Of a stretch of 64,000 bases of DNA, positions 42,633 to 50,713 are shown piece after piece. A model generated the notes under the pieces. It worked only from the letters and a program-made list of their open reading frames with translations. It made no database searches and was not told where the DNA came from. The position numbers and the translations under genes were made by a program. Each line of letters begins with the position of its first letter. The first letter of the stretch is position 1. Source of the stretch: CAUPWF01 sp036656615 (lineage in GTDB: Bacteria > Bacillota > Clostridia > Lachnospirales > Lachnospiraceae). The DNA lies in contig JAVXHY010000003.1 in assembly GCA_036656615.1 (NCBI GenBank), forward strand, positions 62,001 to 126,000. The letters run 5' to 3'.

Positions 42633-43916
42633 TTATCTGTCTGCTAATTCTCTTGTGATATCTTCCCATGTTACACCCTTTTCAACCATGAGGACCATCG
42701 CGTGATATAAGAAATCTGAGAGTTCATATTTCACTTCTTCGGGGTTCGTATTCTTAGCTGCAATCACAAGCTCTGTTGCTTCTTCCCCTATTTTCTTTAA
42801 TATTTTATCAATTCCTTTATCAAATAAATAGTTTGTATAAGAGCCTTCTTTCGGATGAAGCTTTCGTTCTTGAATGGTATTATATACCGATTCAAACACT
42901 TGCAGTGGATTTGTTTCATCATAATCAGTACCAACAAGAGGCTGGAAAAAGCAGGTTGGATTTCCAGTGTGGCAGGCAACACCAATTTGGTTTACTTTTG
43001 CAAGTAAGGTATCTTTATCACAATCAATGGTCAGAGATTTAACATATTGATAATGACCCGAGGTTTCTCCTTTAACCCATAATTCCTGTCGACTACGACT
43101 GTAATAGGCCATTTTTCCGGTTTTGATGGTATGGTAGAAGGCTTCTTCATTCATGTAGGCCATCATCAGAACTTCACCGGTTTTATACTCTTGTACAATA
43201 ACAGGAAGTAATCCATCGGAATTTAAAGTGAATTCTGAGAAATCCATCATGCTTTCAAAAGAGGTCATTCGGATTTCTTCATGGGTGCATTTTTCTTTAA
43301 AATCCACAAAATCCATATCTTTTTGGCTGACAAATCGACCAGATAAACCTTTGACACCTGGACATTTTAGTATTTTATATAATTCTATTTCCTCCATTGC
43401 ATCGGTAACGATTACACAGGGGATATTCGTAATATTCATAACAGAATTCAAGTCTAGACGGTGCATAAATACAATTTCACTACTGAATTGATCAATCAGG
43501 TGCTGTTGTTTAAATAATGCGTCAAAATCATTTAGAGATACAGCTATTTTTTCTTTCCCGAATCTTTTTGCGGATTCTTCTATCATATCTATGGAGGCCG
43601 GCTTAGAAAAATTAAGCATGGCTCTTTTGGCTCCGGCATAGAGAATTTTCTTTACATCTTCCTGACGTTTAATATTGCCACCTACAATCATAGGAATACA
43701 AATAACTCGATTAATTTTTTTGATTAAATCAATGGTTTCTTCGTGGTCTTCTTCTGTGGTAGAGAGGTCGAAAATAATTAATTCATCTGCTCCGTGATCA
43801 CTATAATATTTTCCGAGTTCAATAACATTTTCTGATATTACTTCATTATCATCGAACCATTTTACAGCTTTTCCCTGAATAATAAAAATACAGGGGATTA
43901 ATCTTTTATAACTCAT
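42633..43916 (-). CDS. hisIE: HisF/HisA-like barrel fused to HisIE
   Basis: A 427-residue fusion. Residues 1 to about 210 form a HisA/HisF-like TIM barrel (SYKRLIPCIFIIQGKAVKW, IPMIVGGNIKRQEDV). Then comes HisI, phosphoribosyl-AMP cyclohydrolase (VNQIGVACHTGNPTCF, with DCDKD for metal), and HisE, phosphoribosyl-ATP pyrophosphatase (GEEATELVIAAKN). The HisI and HisE motifs are intact. The barrel lacks the catalytic aspartates: HisF has CLDV where this has CIFI, and the second Asp strand reads AVSLNDF. The start is ATG 43916 (AAGGAG 8 bases upstream); the frame extends to 43973 over the end of hisB. Confidence 0.9.
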   Translation of the reverse strand: MSYKRLIPCIFIIQGKAVKWFDDNEVISENVIELGKYYSDHGADELIIFDLSTTEEDHEETIDLIKKINRVICIPMIVGGNIKRQEDVKKILYAGAKRAMLNFSKPASIDMIEESAKRFGKEKIAVSLNDFDALFKQQHLIDQFSSEIVFMHRLDLNSVMNITNIPCVIVTDAMEEIELYKILKCPGVKGLSGRFVSQKDMDFVDFKEKCTHEEIRMTSFESMMDFSEFTLNSDGLLPVIVQEYKTGEVLMMAYMNEEAFYHTIKTGKMAYYSRSRQELWVKGETSGHYQYVKSLTIDCDKDTLLAKVNQIGVACHTGNPTCFFQPLVGTDYDETNPLQVFESVYNTIQERKLHPKEGSYTNYLFDKGIDKILKKIGEEATELVIAAKNTNPEEVKYELSDFLYHAMVLMVEKGVTWEDITRELADR

Positions 43917-43944
43917 TGCTCTTTCTCCTTTTGTAAAATTCATT

Positions 43945-44535
43945 TTACAGACTTCCTTTTGTGGACCAAACATCCTTCATACGTGGTTCTTCTTTTGTTG
44001 CTTCATCCAATGCTTTAGCAAAGGATTTAAAAAGTGCTTCTGCAAGATGGTGATTATTTTGTCCGTCTAATATTTTTAAATGTAGATTCATTGCAGCACT
44101 ATAGCTCACCGCGTAGAAGAATTCTCGTATCATTTCTGTATCCAAATCTCCTACTTTTTCTACGGAAAAATCAACCTGATAGTTCAGATATGGGCGTCCT
44201 GACAAATCAATTGCACAAAGTGCCAAGGTTTCATCCATAGGAAGCAAAAAACTGCCATAACGTTTGATCCCTTTTTTCTCACCTAAGGCCTGATGAATGG
44301 CCTGGCCAAGTACAATTCCCATATCTTCAATGGTGTGATGACAATCCACATCCAAATCGCCGTCAATATGAACATCTAAATCAAATAATCCATGGCGTGC
44401 AAATCCATCTAGCATATGGTCAAAAAATCCTATTCCGGTGTGAATATTCGTTATGCCTTGCCCATCTATATTTAAGGTTACTACAATATTTGTTTCCTTT
44501 GTTTTTCTAGTACATAATGCAATTCGTTTTTCCAT
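43945..44535 (-). CDS. hisB: Imidazoleglycerol-phosphate dehydratase
   Basis: A 196-residue HisB, the monofunctional dehydratase without a phosphatase domain. The paired manganese motifs DCHHTIEDMG and NNHHLAEALFKS are present, as is GIGFFDHMLDGFARHG near the N-terminus. AAGGAGG precedes ATG 44535. It sits between hisD and the HisIE fusion, all in the same direction. Confidence 0.97.
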   Translation of the reverse strand: MEKRIALCTRKTKETNIVVTLNIDGQGITNIHTGIGFFDHMLDGFARHGLFDLDVHIDGDLDVDCHHTIEDMGIVLGQAIHQALGEKKGIKRYGSFLLPMDETLALCAIDLSGRPYLNYQVDFSVEKVGDLDTEMIREFFYAVSYSAAMNLHLKILDGQNNHHLAEALFKSFAKALDEATKEEPRMKDVWSTKGSL

Positions 44536-44549
44536 ATCTGCCTCCTTAT

Positions 44550-45845
44550 TTATTCATTTTCAAATCGTACATGGATGGAATTGGCATGTGCGGTTAGATG
44601 TTCTGCATGTGCAAATGTTTCAATGTCTAGATGTACAGCTTCCAAAGCATTTTTAGAATATGCGATAATACTGGATTTCTTAATAAAATCATCTACCGAC
44701 AGAGGGGAGAAGAACTTTGCTGTTCCATTGGTGGGTAATACATGGTTTGGTCCTGCAAAGTAGTCACCTAGTGGCTCACAGCTATATTCTCCAATGAAAA
44801 TCGCACCAGCATTGCGAATCTTTGTCATAATGTCGTAGGGATTTGCCGTCATGATTTCTACGTGTTCAGAGGCAATTTCATTGGTTATGGAAATGGCTTC
44901 GTCCATGGTATTGGCAATGAGTATATAACCATAATGATCTAAAGACTTTTGCATGATTTCCGTACGTGATAATTCACCTAGAAATACATCAACTGCCTGT
45001 GAAACTTGTCCAGCTAATTCTTCACTTGTAGTAACTAAAATAGCAGAAGCTAACTCATCATGTTCTGCCTGTGAAAGCAAATCAGCGGCAACAAATCGTG
45101 GATTGGCTGTTTCATCTGCAAGAACAAGGATTTCACTTGGTCCAGCAATGGCATCTATACTCACGAGACCATAGACTGCTTTCTTGGCTAAGGCTACATA
45201 GATGTTGCCCGGGCCAACAATTTTATCTACTTTGGGAATACTTTCAGTTCCATAAGCCATGGCACCAATAGCCTGTGCTCCACCTACTTTGTAAATGGAA
45301 GTTGCTCCGGCTTCTCTTGCGGCAACTAAAGTATGAGAATTCACCTTTCCATCCTGATTTGGTGGAGTTGTCATAATGATTTCCTCCACTCCAGCTACCT
45401 TTGCTGGTACAATATTCATCAATACAGAGGAAGGGTATACTGCTTTACCACCAGGTACATAGACACCTACCCGTTGCAGAGGTGTAACTTTTTGTCCTAA
45501 CATGGTACCATCTGGTTTGCTGTCAAACCAACTATATTGCATTTGCTTTGCATGATAAGAAGTAATGTTCTTCATAGCTTTTCGTATTACAGCTAATAAA
45601 TCATCACTGGTTTCTTCATATGCCAATGCAATTTCTTCTTCCGTCACTAAAATACTATCTTTTGTAATGGCTGCTTTGTCAAACATTTGAGTATACTTAA
45701 AAACAGCTTGATCTTTATGTAGCTTTACCTGTTCTAAGATATCAGCAACTGCATGTTCATATTCTCCATAGTGGTTGGGACTTCGTTTTAATAAATCCTC
45801 TAATAAATTCTTTTTGGTATCTTCATTTAAACGTTGTATTTTCAA
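44550..45845 (-). CDS. hisD: Histidinol dehydrogenase
   Basis: A 431-residue zinc enzyme that oxidises histidinol to histidine in two NAD-dependent steps. YVPGGKAVYPSSVLM, KVGGAQAIGAMAYGT, DAIAGPSEILVLADE and AEHDE are all conserved, and SVDDFIKKSSII lies near the C-terminus. The start is TTG 45845, overlapping the hisG stop (TTGA), with AGGAGG 7 bases upstream, so it is translationally coupled to hisG. Confidence 0.97.
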   Translation of the reverse strand: MKIQRLNEDTKKNLLEDLLKRSPNHYGEYEHAVADILEQVKLHKDQAVFKYTQMFDKAAITKDSILVTEEEIALAYEETSDDLLAVIRKAMKNITSYHAKQMQYSWFDSKPDGTMLGQKVTPLQRVGVYVPGGKAVYPSSVLMNIVPAKVAGVEEIIMTTPPNQDGKVNSHTLVAAREAGATSIYKVGGAQAIGAMAYGTESIPKVDKIVGPGNIYVALAKKAVYGLVSIDAIAGPSEILVLADETANPRFVAADLLSQAEHDELASAILVTTSEELAGQVSQAVDVFLGELSRTEIMQKSLDHYGYILIANTMDEAISITNEIASEHVEIMTANPYDIMTKIRNAGAIFIGEYSCEPLGDYFAGPNHVLPTNGTAKFFSPLSVDDFIKKSSIIAYSKNALEAVHLDIETFAHAEHLTAHANSIHVRFENE

Positions 45846-46492
45846 TGTTTGTCCTCCTGTAAAAGAGCTCTCAATTCCGTAATCAATGTTTTAATCCGAT
45901 CATTTTCCATTTGCATGCTAACTGGATTTACAATGACTCGGGCAGATAGTGGACATATTTTTTCTAAGACCTCTAGACCATTTTCACGAAGAGTAGAACC
46001 AGTTTCTACAATATCCACAATTACTTCAGAAAGTCCTACTATAGGTGCTAATTCAATGGAACCATTTAATTTAATGATTTCTACTGTTTGATGTTTTTTG
46101 TTATAGAAATAATCCTTGGCAATCAGTGGATATTTAGTAGCTACCCTTATAAGCTCGTGGTGCAAAAGCAAGTCTTTTGCCTCTTTGGGTCCACAAACAC
46201 ACATATTGCACTTACCAAATCCTAAATCTAGAACCTCATGTACTTTTTTTCCTTCTTCAATAATCGTGTCTTTTCCAACTACACCAATATCTGCAACTCC
46301 ATATTCTACATAAGTAGGTACATCAGGTCCTTTTGCTAAAAAAAACTGAAGCTTTAATTCTTCATTTACAAAAATTAGTTTGCGGGAATTCTTATCTTTC
46401 ATTTCTTCACAGGTAATTCCTAGTCGCTCTAACAATTCTAATGTTTGATTAGCCAAACGCCCTTTTGTCAGGGCAAATGTTAAATATCTCAT
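45842..46492 (-). CDS. hisG: ATP phosphoribosyltransferase, short form
   Basis: HisG-S, 216 residues, catalyses the first committed step of histidine synthesis. It lacks the C-terminal regulatory ACT-like domain of long HisG and therefore needs HisZ, encoded directly upstream. FALTKGRLANQTLELLERLGI and DIVETGSTLRENGLEV (the phosphoribosyl-pyrophosphate site) are typical. GAGGAAC precedes ATG 46492. Confidence 0.96.
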   Translation of the reverse strand: MRYLTFALTKGRLANQTLELLERLGITCEEMKDKNSRKLIFVNEELKLQFFLAKGPDVPTYVEYGVADIGVVGKDTIIEEGKKVHEVLDLGFGKCNMCVCGPKEAKDLLLHHELIRVATKYPLIAKDYFYNKKHQTVEIIKLNGSIELAPIVGLSEVIVDIVETGSTLRENGLEVLEKICPLSARVIVNPVSMQMENDRIKTLITELRALLQEDKH

Positions 46493-46502
46493 GTTTTGTT
46501 CC

Positions 46503-47768
46503 TCATTTTGTGTTAACGGTATTGTTCCATGGTACTATTTTTTCTTCATCAGTATGCAAATTTATCATTACAATTTCTTCCTGCTTTTTTAAGTATAACA
46601 TATTTCCGGATAAATTGCGTTTCCCATATGTGATATAATCCGCAAGTGATTTCTGTTCTTCTTGTTTTACCAGCTCTGTATTCTTTCCTTTTTCTCTGAA
46701 ATCCCGAGCAAGAGAAATGGCCCAATCACGAGTTTCTGGCTCATATACAATCAAGGTATTTTCTTTTTCATATGTAATGTTTATTTTCTGTCTAGTCAAT
46801 GCACTCATCAATTCATCAATTACAATGGCAAAACCAATGGAAGGTGACTGCTGTCCGAACTTTTCAATTAGATGGTCGTAACGTCCACCTTTTACAACAG
46901 CATCACCAGTTCCAAAGGTATATCCTCTGAAAATAATTCCAGTGTAATATCCATAAGTCCCACTGGTACTTAAATCAAAGGAAACATAATCGGCTGCTCC
47001 ATAAGATTTTAAAATATCATAAATGGAAATAAGCCTGGAAATAGCTTCTGTTGCTTTTATATTTGGCGCATACTTCATTGCTTTTTGGAGAACCTCTTTG
47101 CCACCTACTAATTCTGGAAGCATATGAAATATTTCTTTCATATGAGGTGTAATAAGGGTTTGGTCAAGTAACTCTTCTACCCCAAAATAATTACGATTAA
47201 TAATTAATTCTCTGATTTGTTCTTCCACATCTTCTTCTAAATTCGCTTCATCCATCAGACTTTGAAAAAAGTCAACATGACCAACGCTTACCTGAAAATC
47301 TTCTAAGCCAACTTTCTTTAGACTATCCACAACTAATGCAAGCATCTCTGCATCAGCTTCTATAGAATCATCACCAATCAATTCAGCACCTAATTGGGTG
47401 TTTTCTTTTAGCAGACCCTGATAGCTGGAATGGTTGATAAAGGTATTACCCATATAACATAAGCGAACCGGAAAATCTTCCTTTTCGTATAAAGTTGCGG
47501 CTGCTCGTGCAATGGAAGGAGTAATGTCTGGTCTTAAAACCAAAGTATTGCCATCTCGATCAAAGAATTTATACAATTCTTTGGAAGAAATAGTACCGAT
47601 TTCCTTGCGAAACACATCAAAATATTCAAAAGTAGGTGTTTGAATATCATGATATCCATAAAGCTGCAGGGAGCTGTGTAAATTATTCTGTAGTGATAAT
47701 TTTTTTTCGCATTCCATGTTATAAATATCCCGAACACCTTCCGGTGTATGTAATAATTGTTGTCTCAT
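46503..47768 (-). CDS. hisZ: ATP phosphoribosyltransferase regulatory subunit
   Basis: HisZ, 421 residues, is a HisRS-like protein without tRNA-charging activity that activates short HisG and gives histidine feedback. It has the class II synthetase motifs in modified form (TPEGVRDIYN, TPTFEYFDVFR, LVLRPDITPSIARA, GGRYDHLIEKFG). ATG 47768 is chosen because AAAGGGG is 8 bases upstream; ATG 47774 is only 2 bases from it. With the recU stop only 22 bases upstream, the his genes may be read through from recU. Confidence 0.94.
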   Translation of the reverse strand: MRQQLLHTPEGVRDIYNMECEKKLSLQNNLHSSLQLYGYHDIQTPTFEYFDVFRKEIGTISSKELYKFFDRDGNTLVLRPDITPSIARAAATLYEKEDFPVRLCYMGNTFINHSSYQGLLKENTQLGAELIGDDSIEADAEMLALVVDSLKKVGLEDFQVSVGHVDFFQSLMDEANLEEDVEEQIRELIINRNYFGVEELLDQTLITPHMKEIFHMLPELVGGKEVLQKAMKYAPNIKATEAISRLISIYDILKSYGAADYVSFDLSTSGTYGYYTGIIFRGYTFGTGDAVVKGGRYDHLIEKFGQQSPSIGFAIVIDELMSALTRQKINITYEKENTLIVYEPETRDWAISLARDFREKGKNTELVKQEEQKSLADYITYGKRNLSGNMLYLKKQEEIVMINLHTDEEKIVPWNNTVNTK

Positions 47769-47790
47769 TCTCATTACCCCTTTACTGAAT

Positions 47791-48327
47791 TTAATTAGTT
47801 CGATTTTCTAAATCCTTTTGTATTGCATCTAAATATGGGATGAAGCATCCATTTGACAGAGATATAAAATAAGCTTCATCTAATTCTTCATATCGTATGC
47901 TTTTGCGTCCACCTTGTTTCCCTCGTTCCCAAAATTTCAGCATTTCTACATATCTCATATAATAGACTATATTTTTCTGACTATAATAAATAATTAGAAA
48001 TGCAATTCCCTTTTGTTTTTCAAAATTTCCCATAAAGGTTACCTGATGTTCATGGATATTTTGCAAGGGAAAGGTGTCCATATTACATTCTTTTGCATCA
48101 AAGCATACAGGAATCCCCTGTACAGCTCCAATATAATCGACGGTGCTTCGCTGTTCAAAGTAAGCCAATGTAATTTGTCTGTTTTCTTTATCTATTCGAA
48201 CAGGTGTGATAGGCGTTGGTATTTTTTGTATCAATGCCAGTCCTTTCTCCTGATATCGTTCATTGGTACGATTCACGAGTTCTTCTAAAGTGGAGCCTCG
48301 AAGCCCTCTTGAATTCCATGTTCCCAT
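47791..48327 (-). CDS. recU: RecU-like Holliday junction resolvase
   Basis: A 178-residue RecU-family nuclease that cleaves four-way junctions in homologous recombination. It has RGLRGSTLEELVNRTNERY, STVDYIGAVQGIPVCFDAKE (the Asp, Glu and Lys of the restriction-endonuclease-like site) and HQVTFMGNFEKQKGIAFLI. The usual partner gene for PBP1 is not adjacent. The ribosome site (AAGGGGA) is 13 bases from ATG 48327, rather far, but no other start fits the conserved N-terminus. Confidence 0.9.
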   Translation of the reverse strand: MGTWNSRGLRGSTLEELVNRTNERYQEKGLALIQKIPTPITPVRIDKENRQITLAYFEQRSTVDYIGAVQGIPVCFDAKECNMDTFPLQNIHEHQVTFMGNFEKQKGIAFLIIYYSQKNIVYYMRYVEMLKFWERGKQGGRKSIRYEELDEAYFISLSNGCFIPYLDAIQKDLENRTN

Positions 48328-48331
48328 AGCG

Positions 48332-49297
48332 TTATAATCCCCTTTTTACTTTACATATTTGTTGAAATTCTTTTGGAAGAGGTGCGGTAAATGTTTGCCC
48401 TGATAAGGATGCAAGTGCTCCTGTGCATGTGGGAAACACCATACGATAGGCATGCAGCAATTGTGATTTGATACCAAATTCTTCTTTGAATTTCAAATTG
48501 ATTTTTTGATTTCCATATTTGTAGTCTCCAATAATTGGATGTCCAATGGAGGCCAAATGTGCCCTGATTTGATGGGTCTTCCCTGTAATGAGTTCTACTT
48601 CCAACAATGTGATTCCCTGGTTCCACCAAACAGGAGCATAGGAAGTTTCAATCCATTGACCATCCATAGATTCCGTCTGTGAAATGGTCACTTTATTTGT
48701 CTTTGGGTTTTTTTGCAAATATCCTTTTAAATATTGACTTTTTGAAAGTTCTCCCTGTATAAAGCAGTAATAATATTTTTCCAGCTTTCGTTCTTTTAAC
48801 ATCCATGATAAATCTTGTAATCCTTCTAGACTTTTCCCGGCTGTTACTAATCCGCTGGTATTGCGGTCTAGGCGGTTGCAAACCGAAGGCTTGAAGCTGC
48901 GAAGCTCTTCTGTTGTAATTTGCTTGGTTTCCAACAAGTAAGAAATCAGATATTCGACTAGAGAAACATCTGTGTCACATGCCTTTTGTGATAACATACC
49001 AGATGGTTTATTAATCAGCAGAATATGTGCATCCTCATAAATAATATCCAAATCTGTATGTACGGTTTCAACTTTAATTTGAGAAAATTTTGCAATGGTA
49101 TCATCTGCTAGAAACAAGGTAACATCATCGTCTAAAGAAAGCATTTCATTTCCAGAGGCTTTCTTCCCATTTAACAAAATATTTTTTTTACGAAGCATTT
49201 TATAAATAAAACTCTTTGGGGCTTGGTTCAGATATTTTCCTAATAGCTTATCCAATCGTTGACCCGCTTCATTGGAAGTGATTTTAATCTCTTTCAT
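48332..49297 (-). CDS. RluA-family pseudouridine synthase (RluC-like)
   Basis: A 321-residue pseudouridine synthase with an N-terminal S4 domain (RLDKLLGKYLNQAPKSFIYKML) and the catalytic motif CNRLDRNTSGL, followed by LITGKTHQIRAHLA. The region LLINKPSGMLSQKACDTDVSL is typical of RluC-type enzymes, which act on 23S rRNA positions 955, 2504 and 2580 in E. coli; the exact site here is not known. Its stop lies four bases before the recU start. Confidence 0.92.
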   Translation of the reverse strand: MKEIKITSNEAGQRLDKLLGKYLNQAPKSFIYKMLRKKNILLNGKKASGNEMLSLDDDVTLFLADDTIAKFSQIKVETVHTDLDIIYEDAHILLINKPSGMLSQKACDTDVSLVEYLISYLLETKQITTEELRSFKPSVCNRLDRNTSGLVTAGKSLEGLQDLSWMLKERKLEKYYYCFIQGELSKSQYLKGYLQKNPKTNKVTISQTESMDGQWIETSYAPVWWNQGITLLEVELITGKTHQIRAHLASIGHPIIGDYKYGNQKINLKFKEEFGIKSQLLHAYRMVFPTCTGALASLSGQTFTAPLPKEFQQICKVKRGL

Positions 49298-49321
49298 GAT
49301 ATGCTCCTACATGTTTTGTGT

Positions 49322-49897
49322 TTATAAAGAATTATTTAAAATAATTTGACGTATTTTAAATGTACGTTCGTCCGGTTCCATTTTCTCAATCATTGCAATA
49401 TTGTTCATACCCTCTGCCCGGGAAATAAATGCATTGAAATCGGTAAATATTTTTACCGAAATTCGATCCAGGTGATTAGAAGCAAGCATGTCTTTTATGT
49501 ATTTTGCTGTAGCGTCCACATCTACTTTAAAACTATGCGTATAACCACAAATGGTACAATTAGATATTACCATACAATCGATAGGCATGATTTGCTCGCG
49601 GCTAGTAATCACCAAATCATAAAGCGAAGTCACAACGGTTGCTTTTTTTTGCAGCTCATCAGCAAATGATATATCAATTGATTTGTGAGGAAAGATGGTA
49701 ATCACACTAACCAATTGTTTGGATGCAGGCAGGCAGCCAAGTATGGCAGCAAATGTGAACCAGTTTAGTTTGGTTCCAGTCTGGGTATATCCTACAAGAA
49801 TCAAGCCGGCTATGATTGCAAATTCAAAGAAGGTAATGCCAAGTTCTCTTTTCTTTTTTTGTTTTAAATATTCAGGTTGACCTTTTGCTATTTTCAT
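49322..49897 (-). CDS. Conserved membrane protein of unknown function
   Basis: A 191-residue protein with a basic N-terminus (KKKRELG), two membrane segments (about 22-40 and 45-65) and a C-terminal part of about 120 residues, probably cytoplasmic, with a SNCTICGYTHSFKVDV stretch (Cys pair) and a helical end. I recognise no domain. AAAGGA is about 15 bases from ATG 49897, a weak site. It lies between the SDR gene and the pseudouridine synthase gene in the same direction. Confidence 0.7.
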   Translation of the reverse strand: MKIAKGQPEYLKQKKKRELGITFFEFAIIAGLILVGYTQTGTKLNWFTFAAILGCLPASKQLVSVITIFPHKSIDISFADELQKKATVVTSLYDLVITSREQIMPIDCMVISNCTICGYTHSFKVDVDATAKYIKDMLASNHLDRISVKIFTDFNAFISRAEGMNNIAMIEKMEPDERTFKIRQIILNNSL

Positions 49898-49939
49898 CTT
49901 ATGTATGTAAATCCTTTCCTCAATACATATTCCATCACT

Positions 49940-50698
49940 TTACATATAGCTCATCATATGTAGGAGCCAATGGTGTGGTAATATTTTTGTGGCTGCATAA
50001 GCGCCTTTGATCATCCATCCATACATAGAAAGCGATTTTCCATGTACGGCATCTAACAATGCTCGATGTACTACTTGCTTTGGCTGTGCCATTGCAGCTT
50101 TTTTTAAAAAATCTAAATGGTGGGAAGTACCAGCCACTTGGAAAAATTCTGTATCTACAGGACCTGGGCAAACTGCTGTTACGTGTATATTACGAGAAGC
50201 CAATTCTACACCTAAACTTCTGGAAAAACTTAAAACGTAGGATTTTGTTGCTGCATATATTGAAAATTCCGGTTGTGGACAAAAAGCTGCTGCGGAGGCA
50301 ATCTGAATGAGATAGCTTTCTTTTTGCATATAAGGGAGGCACAGAAGCGTCATCTGTGTCAATGCTTTGCAGTTCACATCTATCATGCCAATCTGTTCCT
50401 GAGTGGATAAGGTGTTTGCACAGCCAATTTTCCCAAATCCTGCAGCATTTACCAACATACGGATATTTGGTTTCTCTTTTTCTAACACTTGTTTTATAGT
50501 AGCAAATGAGTCAGTATTCTCTAGATCTAATGCAAAAATACGAAGTGGTGTTTTTAGCTCTCGTTGTATTGCAGCCATTTTATCTCCCCGTCTTGCAAGG
50601 ACCCATATTTCATCTAATGCAACATATAAATCTTCAATTTGTCTTACGAACTCGCTTCCAAGCCCAGAAGAAGCTCCGGTTACAATTGCTATTTTCAT
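49940..50698 (-). CDS. Short-chain dehydrogenase/reductase
   Basis: A 252-residue classical SDR. TGASSGLG (nucleotide binding), NAAGFG, a catalytic Ser in IASAAAF and YAATK (catalytic Tyr and Lys) are all present, with CPGPVDTEF after the active site. The NAD or NADP preference and substrate cannot be read from this. A hydrophobic C-terminus follows. AGGAGG precedes ATG 50698; the YgiQ gene ends 15 bases upstream. Confidence 0.92.
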   Translation of the reverse strand: MKIAIVTGASSGLGSEFVRQIEDLYVALDEIWVLARRGDKMAAIQRELKTPLRIFALDLENTDSFATIKQVLEKEKPNIRMLVNAAGFGKIGCANTLSTQEQIGMIDVNCKALTQMTLLCLPYMQKESYLIQIASAAAFCPQPEFSIYAATKSYVLSFSRSLGVELASRNIHVTAVCPGPVDTEFFQVAGTSHHLDFLKKAAMAQPKQVVHRALLDAVHGKSLSMYGWMIKGAYAATKILPHHWLLHMMSYM

Positions 50699-50713
50699 AT
50701 GGCAGTATTCCTC

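Noticed and set aside
42633..43973. Taking the N-terminal barrel of the hisIE gene as a working HisF or HisA
   Set aside because: Both catalytic Asp positions and the second phosphate loop are lost.
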